A stretch of 64,000 bases of DNA from Terriglobales bacterium (lineage in GTDB: Bacteria; Acidobacteriota; Terriglobia; Bryobacterales; Bryobacteraceae): NCBI GenBank assembly GCA_027485675.1, contig JAIXQP010000019.1:154735-218734 (forward strand). The letters run 5' to 3'. The stretch's first letter is position 1. Each line of letters starts with the position of its first letter. Below, in pieces: positions 15,649 through 24,341 of the stretch. The notes under the pieces were generated by a model that worked only from the letters and a program-made list of their open reading frames with translations, did not search any database and was not told the origin of the DNA. Position numbers and translations under genes: made by a program.

Positions 15649-17271
15649 GTGTTGACCCAGGTGCGCGCCATCCTGTGGGCGCAGTGGCGCGCGCAACGCA
15701 ACTTTTTTCTCCGCTCCCACAAAGCCGGCGTTCTGTTCACCTGGTTCAGCAGCCTGCTCTGGTACGGACTGTGGGTGGCGGGCGCCGTGGGCGCTGCCTT
15801 GCTCACCAGCGGCCGCGTCCGCCCGGAGATTCTCGAGCCACTCCTCACTTCGGCTCTCTTTTTCATCTTTTTCTTCTGGCAGTTGTTCCCGGTCTTGCTC
15901 GCCTCAAGCGGCGCGTTTCTCGACGTGAAGCGCCTGCTCGTCTATCCCATTCCGCCGGGGCAACTCTTCTTGCTCGAAGTGGCGTTGCGGCTATCGACAG
16001 GCCTCGAAATGCTGCTGGTCCTCCTCGGCGCCTGCGCCGGCCTCCTGTGGAATCCGCAAACGCCCTGGTGGACACCCCTGCCGCTGCTCGTCTTCGGCGC
16101 CTTTAATCTCTTCCTAGCGAGCGGCCTCAAAACCCTGCTCGACCGCCTGCTGCAGCGGAAGTGGGTCCGCGAGATCCTCGTTTTCTGCTTCCTGTTGATC
16201 CTGATCGTCCCGCAGATGCTAGCGCTGAAAGGCCTTCCCGCCCCGGTGGTGGCCCAACTGAAGCGGGCGGTCGCGCTCACCTGGCTCTTCCCCTGGAAGG
16301 CCGCCGGCCACCTGGCGAGTGGGCACGCCGCCTGGGGGGCGCTGGCGGTGCTGACGGCGTGGACCGCCGGCGCCTACTGGTTCGCCCGCGCGCAGTTCGC
16401 CCGCTCCCTGCGCCTTGAAGAGTTCAGCGCCCTGCCCTCGGCCCAGGCGCCCGCCCGCCGGCAGGACGGGTGGATCGAAACGCTCTACCGCGCTCCGGCG
16501 CTTCTGTTTCCGGATCCCCTGGCCGCCCTCATGGAAAAGGAGCTTCGCCTGCTCTTCCGCGCCTCCCGTTTCCGCCTCGTGTTCCTGATGGCTTGCACCA
16601 TGGGCCAACTCCTCTGGTTGCCCATCGGGATGCGCCGCGGCGGCGAAGACGGCTTCGTCACGAGCAACTACCTCACCCTTTCCATGTCCTATGCCCTGCT
16701 GATCCTCAGCGATATCCTGCTCTGGAACGTCTTCGGCATGGAGCGTGGCGCCGCGCAGGCCTGGTTCGTCACCCCGGTGAGCCTGCGCACCGTCCTGCGC
16801 GCGAAGAATCTGGTGGCCGCCTTCTGCCTGCTCTTCTGCCTGGTCGTCATCACCACTATTGTCCTCGTCCTGCCCGTGCAGCTCACGCTCCTCCAGTTTC
16901 TTGAATCCGCGGTAGTGCTGGCCGTCATGGCCCTCATCCTGATGGCCGCCGGCAATATGGCCAGTGTCTACTACCCCCGCGCCGTCGACCCCGGGCAAAC
17001 CTGGCGCAACTCCTCCGGCGGCAAGGTGCAGGCCTTCATGCTCCTCGTCTATCCGGTGATCTCGATCCCCATCTCCATGGCCTACGTCGCCCGCTGGGCG
17101 CTCGAGTCGGAAGCCGCCTTCTTCGCCGTGCTGGCCGTCGACCTGCTCATCGCCGCCGTGATCTATTGGGTGGCCACGGACTCCGCGCTCGAAGCCTCCG
17201 AAGTGCGCAAGGAAGAGATGACCAGCACCCTCACCGCTTCGCAGCGGGAAGGGCCCATCTCCCTCTCCTAG
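15649..17271 (+). CDS. ABC transporter membrane subunit
   Basis: A 540-residue inner-membrane protein starting with GTG directly after the ATPase gene. Hydrophobic segments can be read near 25-50, 60-80, 110-160, 175-200, 225-240, 310-330, 345-365, 390-425, 440-460 and 480-510, giving roughly ten to twelve helices, which suggests a two-fold ABC-2-like permease fused head to tail. A charged cytoplasmic loop lies near 265-310. With the preceding ATPase it should form an exporter, possibly for a peptide, drug or lipid; no substrate clue is nearby. Confidence 0.85.
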   Translation: MLTQVRAILWAQWRAQRNFFLRSHKAGVLFTWFSSLLWYGLWVAGAVGAALLTSGRVRPEILEPLLTSALFFIFFFWQLFPVLLASSGAFLDVKRLLVYPIPPGQLFLLEVALRLSTGLEMLLVLLGACAGLLWNPQTPWWTPLPLLVFGAFNLFLASGLKTLLDRLLQRKWVREILVFCFLLILIVPQMLALKGLPAPVVAQLKRAVALTWLFPWKAAGHLASGHAAWGALAVLTAWTAGAYWFARAQFARSLRLEEFSALPSAQAPARRQDGWIETLYRAPALLFPDPLAALMEKELRLLFRASRFRLVFLMACTMGQLLWLPIGMRRGGEDGFVTSNYLTLSMSYALLILSDILLWNVFGMERGAAQAWFVTPVSLRTVLRAKNLVAAFCLLFCLVVITTIVLVLPVQLTLLQFLESAVVLAVMALILMAAGNMASVYYPRAVDPGQTWRNSSGGKVQAFMLLVYPVISIPISMAYVARWALESEAAFFAVLAVDLLIAAVIYWVATDSALEASEVRKEEMTSTLTASQREGPISLS

Positions 17272-17274
17272 CGA

Positions 17275-18687
17275 TCAGACGATCTCCTTGATCACTTCGC
17301 CATGCACTTCGGTCAGCCGTTCCCGGCGGCCGAGATGCAGGTAGCTCAACGCGTCCTGCTGCAATCCCAGCTGATGCAGGATCGTCGTGTGAATGTCCCG
17401 GAAGTGATACGGCTTTTCAATCGCGCGCAGCCCAATGGCGTCCGTGGCGCCCACCGTTTGACCGCCCTTGATGCCGCCCCCCGCCATCCACATCGTGAAG
17501 CCCAGGTTGTGATGGTCCCGCCCCTCGGTCCCTTCCGACTCCGGCGACCGGCCGAACTCGCCGCCCCAAACCACCAGCGTCGAATCGAGCAGCCCCCGCT
17601 GCTTCAGGTCTTTGATCAGCGCCGCCACCGGTTGATCCGTATGGCCCGCCATGCGGATGTGGTTCTCTTCGATGTTCGAGTGCGCGTCCCACTGCATGTT
17701 GCCCGGGCCGCCGCCCGCCACCACGGTCACGAACCGCACGCCGCGTTCTACCAAACGCCGCGCCAGCAGGCAGCGGCGGCCGTAGTCGTCGGTCTCCTTC
17801 TTGCCGATGCCGTACAGCTCCCGCATCGCGTCGGACTCTTTGGCGATGTCGAACGCCTCCGGCGCCTCCGTCTGCATCTTAAACGCCAGATCGTAGGCCG
17901 AGATACGCGCCTCTAACTCCGCATCGCCCGGCTTCATCTCCGCCTCGTTCAGATTGCGGAGCAGGTCCAGCGTCCGCCGCCGCTGTGGCGTCGTAATGCC
18001 TTCCGGCAGCTCCAAATTCAGCACGGGCCGGGCGCCGGGACGCAGCATCGTCGGCTGATACACGGCCGGCAGAAAGCCCTGCGTGTACATCGGCTGCCCC
18101 GCTTCGAGAGCGCCCTTCGGATCCGGCAGCACGCAATACGCCGGCAGCGATTCGCTCTCCGTTCCCAACCCATACGCCACCCAACTCCCCATATTCGGGA
18201 AGCCCGGCAGAATGCGCCCGGTCATCAACTGATATTGCGCCGCCGAGTGGACCACCATGTCGCCGTGGCAGGAGCGGATGATCGCCAGCTCATCGACGAT
18301 GCTCGCCTGGTGCGGGAACAGGTCCGAGACCTCAATGCCGCTCTTGCCGTAGCGCTGAAACGTGCGCTTGGTGCCGAGCAGCTTCGCCGTCTTCGAAACA
18401 AACTGGTACTTCGCCTCGCCGAACTCGGCCGGGCGCTTCTGGCCGCTCAACTGGTTCAGCAGCGGCTTGGGGTCGAAGGTCTCAATGTGGCTCGGGCCGC
18501 CGGCTTGGAAGAGAAAGATCACGGCCTTCGCCTTCGCCTTGTCCGGCATGTGCGGCGGCTTCGGCGCGAGCGGGTTCTTCACGGCCGCCTGCGCCATCAT
18601 CTGGGCGAAGGCCAAAGAGCCAAAGCCACAGAAAGCGTCGGTGAGAAATTCGCGGCGATTGCGGGTCCAGCGGATATGTTCAGACAT
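17275..18687 (-). CDS. DUF1501 protein (sulfatase-like fold), copy 1
   Basis: A 470-residue protein of the DUF1501 family, distantly related to the alkaline phosphatase/sulfatase superfamily. The start at 18687 (MSEHIRWTRNRREFL) is the usual RREFL twin-arginine-like leader of this family; a longer upstream reading lies within the partner gene. Visible features are FQAGGPSHIETFDPK near 60, VVWGGEFGRSPESE near 385 and GRDHHNLGFTMWMAGGG near 398, which carry the family's conserved acidic and His residues. It follows the DUF1553 gene by 2 bases, the standard pairing. The biochemical role of these pairs is not established. Confidence 0.9.
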   Translation of the reverse strand: MSEHIRWTRNRREFLTDAFCGFGSLAFAQMMAQAAVKNPLAPKPPHMPDKAKAKAVIFLFQAGGPSHIETFDPKPLLNQLSGQKRPAEFGEAKYQFVSKTAKLLGTKRTFQRYGKSGIEVSDLFPHQASIVDELAIIRSCHGDMVVHSAAQYQLMTGRILPGFPNMGSWVAYGLGTESESLPAYCVLPDPKGALEAGQPMYTQGFLPAVYQPTMLRPGARPVLNLELPEGITTPQRRRTLDLLRNLNEAEMKPGDAELEARISAYDLAFKMQTEAPEAFDIAKESDAMRELYGIGKKETDDYGRRCLLARRLVERGVRFVTVVAGGGPGNMQWDAHSNIEENHIRMAGHTDQPVAALIKDLKQRGLLDSTLVVWGGEFGRSPESEGTEGRDHHNLGFTMWMAGGGIKGGQTVGATDAIGLRAIEKPYHFRDIHTTILHQLGLQQDALSYLHLGRRERLTEVHGEVIKEIV

Positions 18688-18689
18688 TG

Positions 18690-20699
18690 TTAGTCCACGT
18701 ACAGGAAGGCGTTGAGGTTGAGCACCGCCAGAGCGAATTCGCGCAGCGGTTGCCCTTCGACGAGATACTGCGAAGCCAGCGTCCGCTCCTTGGCCGACGG
18801 CGGCCGGCCCGTCGTCAGCAGCCAGGCGCGCTCGATCATCTGATTGCGGTCGCCCTTCGCCTCGGCCTGAATCCGGGCCGCGAAAGCGTTGGCCATCCGC
18901 GCCGCCAGGTCGCCGTTGGTCAACTCGAGCGCCTGCGGGGCATGGGTCGAGGACTCGCGCCGCGCACAGCTGATTTGCAGGTCCGGCGCATCGAACGTCT
19001 CCATCATCGGCAGCCGCAAGTTGCGCTTGGCCATCAGATAGACGCTGCGGCGGTCGTGCTCGGTTGCGTCCGGCGTGACTGCCCATTGCGAAGGCTTATA
19101 AAGAAAATTGACCAGCTCTGGATCCACTGGTACGAGGATGCTCGGGCCCCCGGCCTTCGGGTTCAACTTCCCGGCCACCGCCAGCAGACTATCGCGCAGC
19201 TCCTCGGCTTCCAGGCGCCGCCGGCTCCAATGCCACAGCAGCTTGTTCTCCGGGTCCTCCGCCGCGGCCTTGGCGGCGATCGGCGACTCAAACGACTGCC
19301 GCCATGTATTCGACAGCAGCAACATCTTGTGGATCGGCTTCATCCGCCAGCCGCCGGCGACCACCTGATTCGCCAGATAGTCCAGCAGCTCGGGATGCGT
19401 CGGGCGCAAACCCATCTTGCCGAAGTCGTTCGGCGTGGCGACAATCCCGCGGCCGAACTGCCAATGCCAGATGCGATTGGCGATCACGCGAGAGGTCAGC
19501 GGATTCTCCGGATCCACCAGCCATTCGGCCAGCTTGGTCCGCGGATTCTCGGGCAGCGTCAGCCGTTCCGGCGCGCCGTCCGGCAGCAGCACCCCCAGCG
19601 GACGGGCGCCGACCCGGTCCTTCGGCTGCGTATACTCGCCACGGTTCAACAAGTGAATCGGCGATGCCTTCGAAAAATCGTTCTCGACGCTGTAGAGCGC
19701 CGGCAGCGGCGCCGGCAGCTTATCGTTGGCGGCTTCGAGCTTCTTTTCAAGCTCCAGCCGCTCATCGCCCACCTTGCCGCGCAGTTCAGCCTTCAGGGTC
19801 TTAATCTCTTCCTGTGCCGACTTCGCCTTGGCCTCCCAGGCCGCTTGGTTCTCCTGCGAAGCCAGCGGGATATCTTTCTCGTGGGTCGCCGAAAAATAGG
19901 CCTGCATCCGGTAGTAGTCGGACTGCCGAATCGGATCGAACTTATGATCGTGGCAACGGGCGCAGCCCAGCGTCACGCCCAAAAACGCGGCGCCGACCAC
20001 GTTGGTCATCTCCGTCAGCACCTCGTTCCGCGAACTGGCGACCTCCTGATTGCCCGCGTTCTTCCGCAGCGGACCCATGCGCTGCAACCCGGCGGCCACC
20101 CGCAACGGCTCCGCCTTCGGCGCCATCTCGTCGCCCGCCAACTGCTCCATCAGGAACTTGTCGTAAGGCTTATCGGCATTGAACGACTGGATCACGTAGT
20201 CGCGGAAGCGCCACGCCCCGTTACGGTGCGTATCGTACTCAAAGCCGTCCGACTCGGCGAAACGAACCACATCGAGCCAGTGCTGGCCCCAGCGTTCGCC
20301 GTAGTGCGGCGAAGCCAGCAGCCGGTCCACCACCTTTTCCCAAGCGTTCTGCGATTGGTCGTTGACGAAAGCCTCCACCTCTTCTGGCGTCGGCGGCAGC
20401 CCAATCAGCGTGAACGTGGCGCGGCGGATCAGCGTACGCCGGTCCGCTTCCGGCGCAGGGCTTAAACCGGCCTTCTTCAGGCGGGCGAGCACAAACGCAT
20501 CGACGGGTGTTTTCACCCAGTCGTTGTCGGCCGGATCGGTGAACGTAGGGACGTCGGGAGTAGTGCGTTTCTGAAAGGCCCAATGCCGGCGTTCCACGGC
20601 CGTATAGGTGCCCAGCGGGGCAACCGTCTCTTCCGCGGCGATCTGGAAGACGAGTAGGGCCGAGAGCAACGCAGCCATTCGGGGAGAGCGCATATTCAT
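18690..20699 (-). CDS. DUF1549/DUF1553 (PSD1-type) protein lacking the cytochrome-like domain
   Basis: A 669-residue exported protein (signal peptide about 1-20, possibly starting at the second Met, position 20693). It carries DUF1549 (about 55-270) and DUF1553 (about 340-600). The N-terminal planctomycete cytochrome-type domain found in longer relatives, including the copy at 24338-27367, is absent, but a CxxCH (GCARCHDHKFDPI) remains inside DUF1549 near 245. A coiled-coil-like segment occupies about 275-320. Paired with the DUF1501 gene. Function unknown; a haem at the remaining CxxCH is possible but not shown. Confidence 0.88.
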   Translation of the reverse strand: MNMRSPRMAALLSALLVFQIAAEETVAPLGTYTAVERRHWAFQKRTTPDVPTFTDPADNDWVKTPVDAFVLARLKKAGLSPAPEADRRTLIRRATFTLIGLPPTPEEVEAFVNDQSQNAWEKVVDRLLASPHYGERWGQHWLDVVRFAESDGFEYDTHRNGAWRFRDYVIQSFNADKPYDKFLMEQLAGDEMAPKAEPLRVAAGLQRMGPLRKNAGNQEVASSRNEVLTEMTNVVGAAFLGVTLGCARCHDHKFDPIRQSDYYRMQAYFSATHEKDIPLASQENQAAWEAKAKSAQEEIKTLKAELRGKVGDERLELEKKLEAANDKLPAPLPALYSVENDFSKASPIHLLNRGEYTQPKDRVGARPLGVLLPDGAPERLTLPENPRTKLAEWLVDPENPLTSRVIANRIWHWQFGRGIVATPNDFGKMGLRPTHPELLDYLANQVVAGGWRMKPIHKMLLLSNTWRQSFESPIAAKAAAEDPENKLLWHWSRRRLEAEELRDSLLAVAGKLNPKAGGPSILVPVDPELVNFLYKPSQWAVTPDATEHDRRSVYLMAKRNLRLPMMETFDAPDLQISCARRESSTHAPQALELTNGDLAARMANAFAARIQAEAKGDRNQMIERAWLLTTGRPPSAKERTLASQYLVEGQPLREFALAVLNLNAFLYVD

Positions 20700-20758
20700 T
20701 AGGGATCATACATATCCTGGCCGTGGGAGACAAGGGGGACTCTGCGACACTAAATGGG

Positions 20759-22588
20759 ATGCGGATCCTCCTGAATTCAATTGCCTTATGCAGTTTGAGC
20801 TTCGCCCAGGTTGCCGAGGTTCCCGTAATGGCCCCGGTCTCCCAATGGGAGCCCCCGGCGGCGAAAGCAGCGGCCTCGCTCGCGGAAAGCACCGCGGCGG
20901 CCCCCAAAACCCTGTTGACCGTGGGCGAACGGTCGAACTGGACGGAAACCGGGCGCTACGCCGATTCCGTCGCCTACGCCCGGGCCCTCGAAAAAGCCAG
21001 CCCCTGGGTCAAGACGATCTCCTTCGGCAAGTCGCCCCAAGGCCGCGACATCATCGCCACCATCGTCTCGAAAGACCGCGCCTTCACCCCCGATGCCGCC
21101 CGGAAGACCGGCAAGCTCATCGTGCTTCTCGAAAGCTGCATCCATCCCGGCGAAGTCGACGGCAAGGAAGCCGGCGAGATGCTCCTTCGCGACGTCGCCG
21201 TCACGAAGAAGTATGCCGCCTGGCTCGACCACGTCATCCTCATCAACATCCCGATCTTCAACGTCGACGGCCACGAAATCTGGAGCGGCTACAACCGCAT
21301 CAACCAGCAGGGCCCCAACGCCATGGGCTTCCGCGCCACCGCGCAGCGCCTAAACCTCAACCGCGACTTCCTCAAAGCCGACGCCCCCGAAATGAAGGCC
21401 TGGCTCCGCTTCTTCAACGCCTGGCTCCCGGACTTCTTCATCGATAACCACGTCACCGACGGCGCCGACTTCCAATACGACATCACCATCGACACGCCCA
21501 TGAACCAGGACATCTGGGCCAACCTCGCCCAGTGGACCCGCGAGCGCTACCTCCCCGCGTTGAACGATGCCATGACCACCGACGGCCACGTCATGGGCCC
21601 CTACGGCGGCTTCCGCCAGCGCGGCCGCCCCGAAAGCGGCTTTGAAACGCTCGGCGTCACCCCGCGCTTTTCAAACGGCTACCTCGCCGCGCAGAACCGG
21701 CCCTCTCTCCTCGTCGAAACCCACAGCCTCAAAACCTTCAAGACGCGCAGCTGGGGCCACTACAACATCATGAAGCGGTCCATCGAAATCCTCATCCGGG
21801 ATCCCAAAACCCTGCAGGCCGCCGTCCGCGAAGCAGACCGCGCCGTGGCCGCCCTCGCCGGCTCCGCCGTGTCCGTCCATCTGGATGGAAAATCGAGCAA
21901 CGAAACGAAGCCATTCACCTTCCGGGCGCTGAAAGCTGTCGCCCGCCCCAGCGAGCTCAACGGAGCCACCGTGCTCGCCTATCAGAAAGAGACCCTCGAC
22001 ATCCCCACGACCATCTACGACCGCATGACCACCACCCTCGCCGCCACCGTGCCCAAGGGCTACTACGTCCCGGCCGAGTGGATCGAGATCCTCGAGCGGC
22101 TCGAACTCCACGGCGTCAAAACCGAACGGACCACCAAGGAGATCCAGGGCGAATTCGCCACCTATCGCCTCAAGGAACCCAAGTGGAGCGCCACCCCGTT
22201 TGAAGGCCGCCTCGCCGTCGACTTCAAAGTGGTGCCCGTCAAAGAGAAGCGTACGATTCCCGCCGGCAGCGTCTATGTCCCGATGAACCAGCGCGCGGCC
22301 CGCGTGGCGCTGAACCTGCTCGAACCCGCCGCGCCCGATTCGCTCGTCCGCTGGGGCTTCCTGAACTCGATCTTCGAGCAGAAGGAGTACTTCTCGGACT
22401 ACGTCTTCGAACCGATCGCCCAGGAGATGGCCCGCCGCCATCCGCAACTCAAAGCCGAGTTCGACGCCAAACTCAAAGCCGACGCCAAGTTCGCGGCCAA
22501 CCCGCGCGCCCGGCTCCAGTGGTGGTACGAACGCTCACCGTACCTGGAGCCGGATAAAGACGCCTATCCCATCGTCCGCGTGGATTGA
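20759..22588 (+). CDS. Secreted M14-family zinc carboxypeptidase-like protein
   Basis: A 609-residue exported metallopeptidase. The ATG at 20759 is preferred over 20723 because it starts a signal peptide (MRILLNSIALCSLSFAQ). Zinc ligands of the M14 fold are present: HPGE with His129 and Glu132, and His231 in DNHVTDG; catalytic Glu320 lies in LLVETHSLK, so the site looks intact. The ~200 residues after the catalytic domain form an additional beta-rich region. M14 relatives release C-terminal residues from peptides or act on peptidoglycan peptides. The gene is divergent from DUF1553 and converges on the chorismate mutase gene with a 25-base overlap. Confidence 0.88.
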   Translation: MRILLNSIALCSLSFAQVAEVPVMAPVSQWEPPAAKAAASLAESTAAAPKTLLTVGERSNWTETGRYADSVAYARALEKASPWVKTISFGKSPQGRDIIATIVSKDRAFTPDAARKTGKLIVLLESCIHPGEVDGKEAGEMLLRDVAVTKKYAAWLDHVILINIPIFNVDGHEIWSGYNRINQQGPNAMGFRATAQRLNLNRDFLKADAPEMKAWLRFFNAWLPDFFIDNHVTDGADFQYDITIDTPMNQDIWANLAQWTRERYLPALNDAMTTDGHVMGPYGGFRQRGRPESGFETLGVTPRFSNGYLAAQNRPSLLVETHSLKTFKTRSWGHYNIMKRSIEILIRDPKTLQAAVREADRAVAALAGSAVSVHLDGKSSNETKPFTFRALKAVARPSELNGATVLAYQKETLDIPTTIYDRMTTTLAATVPKGYYVPAEWIEILERLELHGVKTERTTKEIQGEFATYRLKEPKWSATPFEGRLAVDFKVVPVKEKRTIPAGSVYVPMNQRAARVALNLLEPAAPDSLVRWGFLNSIFEQKEYFSDYVFEPIAQEMARRHPQLKAEFDAKLKADAKFAANPRARLQWWYERSPYLEPDKDAYPIVRVD

Positions 22589-22869
22589 AAGTGCGCCTGC
22601 TCCTCCGCGACGAAGTGCTGAACGAGGAGACGGAAGAGAGACTCGACCATGTCCGGGTTGAGTCCTTGCTCGGCCGCCCAGCCGCGGCGGACGGCGATCA
22701 TGGCCTGCACTCTCGCCGGATCGGCAACGGCCGACGGAGAGCTTTTGAATTGAGCTGCCGCGAGGACGTAGTGCCGCCGCTCTGCAAGGGTGCGGAGCAA
22801 CTCTGCGTCAAGACGGTCGATCTCCATACGGACGTCCGCCAACGAGGTGCACTCCGCGGGTGGTTTCAT
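22564..22869 (-). CDS. Chorismate mutase type II (AroQ-like)
   Basis: A 101-residue all-helical protein with the AroQ pattern: LADVRMEIDRLDAELLRTLAERR (helix 1 with its Arg and Asp residues) read in segments, then KSSPSAVADPARV and a C-terminal helix VESLFRLLVQHFVAEEQ. AroQ enzymes convert chorismate to prephenate; PchB-like members also act as isochorismate-pyruvate lyases. No other aromatic amino acid gene is nearby. Its start overlaps the end of the DUF1501 gene by 4 bases, placing it last in a long minus-strand unit. There is no signal peptide, so it should be cytoplasmic. Confidence 0.85.
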   Translation of the reverse strand: MKPPAECTSLADVRMEIDRLDAELLRTLAERRHYVLAAAQFKSSPSAVADPARVQAMIAVRRGWAAEQGLNPDMVESLFRLLVQHFVAEEQAHFQSTRTMG

Positions 22870-24341
22870 GCCAGCAGCGCCTTGACGACGTGCGCCTTCT
22901 CGACGCCCGTCAGCTTCTGGTCCAGGCCCTGGAACTTATACGTGAACCGCTCGTGGTCAATGCCGAGTAGATGCAGCATCGTCGCCTGGAAGTCCCGCAC
23001 GTGCACCGGGTCCTTCGTGATGTTGTAGCTGAACTCGTCCGTCTCCCCGTGCGTGTAGCCGCCCTTGGTCCCGCCGCCGGCCATCCAGAGGCTGAAGCAC
23101 CGCGGATGGTGGTCGCGGCCATAGTCGGTCGCCGTCAGCTTGCCTTGCGAGTAGATCGTGCGGCCGAACTCGCCGCCAAAAATGACGAGCGTATCGTCCA
23201 GCATCCCGCGCTGCTTCAAGTCCTGCACCAGCGCGTAGCAGGCCTGGTCGACGTCCTTACACTGCGACGGCAATACCTCCGGCAGCAGACCATGCACGTC
23301 CCAACCGCGCATATAAAGCTGCACGAACCGCACCCCGCGTTCCACCAGCCGCCGCGCCATCAATGCCGAGTTGGCGAACGTCCCGCCCTCGCGCGCCGCC
23401 TCGCCATAGAGCTTGAAGGTCGACTCCGGCTCGCTCTTGATATCGGTTAACTCCGGCACGGAAGCCTGCATCCGGAACGCCATTTCGTACTGCGCAATCC
23501 GCGTCCGCGTCTCCGGGTCGCTCAGCTTCTCGGCCGTAATCTGGTTCATCTGGCCGAGCGCGTCCAGCATCCGCCGGCGCATCGGCGTCGGCACGCCGTC
23601 CGGATTATTGATATAGAGCACCGGGTCGCCGCCGCTGCGCAGCGAGACGCCAGAGTACTGCCCCGAAAGGAACCCCGCGCTCCACAGCCGCGCCGAAATC
23701 GCCTGCACGTTCGCCTTCGGGTGCGAGTGCTTCGCGTTGAGCACCACGAACGCCGGCAGATCCTGATTCGTGCTCCCCAGCCCATAGGAAACCCACGAGC
23801 CGATGCACGGCTTGCCCGCGATCATGAAGCCGGTCTGGATGAACGTAATCGCCGGTTCGTGGTTGATCGCCTCCGTATTCATGGAACGGATCAGCGTGAT
23901 GTCATCGGCCATCTTGGCCGTCCACGGCAGCAGTTCCGATAGCTCCATGCCGCTCTTGCCGTGTTTGGCGAACTTGAACACCGTTGGCGCAATCGGGAAC
24001 CGCGCCTGCCCCGACGTCATCGTCGTCAGCCGCTGGCCGGAGCGGATGGATTCGGGCAGGTCCTTGTCGAACCAGTCCTGCATCTTCGGCTTCCAGTCGA
24101 ACAGGTCGTGCTGCGGCGGCGCGCCCACCATGTGCAGGTAGATCACCCGCTTGGCCTTCGGCGCGAAGTGCGGCAACCCCGGCAAGCCCGGAACGCCTCC
24201 TTCCGACTTCGGCGCGGCGGACATCAGTTGCGAGAGCGCCACGGCCCCCAGGCCCCCGCGCAGCAACTGCCGGCGGCCTTCGTTGATCACGCACTCTTCG
24301 GTGGGATCGAGATTCGGTTTGAGAAACGGGAGCAGGCTCAT
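22866..24341 (-). CDS. DUF1501 protein (sulfatase-like fold), copy 2
   Basis: A 491-residue DUF1501 member. The N-terminus carries the family's GRRQLLRGGLGAVALSQLM leader-like segment at about 23-41. Conserved blocks are YLHMVGAPPQHDLFDWKPK near 70, DTLVIFGGEFGRTIYSQ near 395 and GRDHHPRCFSLWMAGGG near 420. Both DUF1501 proteins in the window keep the FGGEFGR/GRDHH pair, so both look functional, but they are clearly diverged paralogues. It overlaps the upstream PSD1 gene and the downstream chorismate mutase gene by 4 bases each. Confidence 0.9.
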   Translation of the reverse strand: MSLLPFLKPNLDPTEECVINEGRRQLLRGGLGAVALSQLMSAAPKSEGGVPGLPGLPHFAPKAKRVIYLHMVGAPPQHDLFDWKPKMQDWFDKDLPESIRSGQRLTTMTSGQARFPIAPTVFKFAKHGKSGMELSELLPWTAKMADDITLIRSMNTEAINHEPAITFIQTGFMIAGKPCIGSWVSYGLGSTNQDLPAFVVLNAKHSHPKANVQAISARLWSAGFLSGQYSGVSLRSGGDPVLYINNPDGVPTPMRRRMLDALGQMNQITAEKLSDPETRTRIAQYEMAFRMQASVPELTDIKSEPESTFKLYGEAAREGGTFANSALMARRLVERGVRFVQLYMRGWDVHGLLPEVLPSQCKDVDQACYALVQDLKQRGMLDDTLVIFGGEFGRTIYSQGKLTATDYGRDHHPRCFSLWMAGGGTKGGYTHGETDEFSYNITKDPVHVRDFQATMLHLLGIDHERFTYKFQGLDQKLTGVEKAHVVKALLA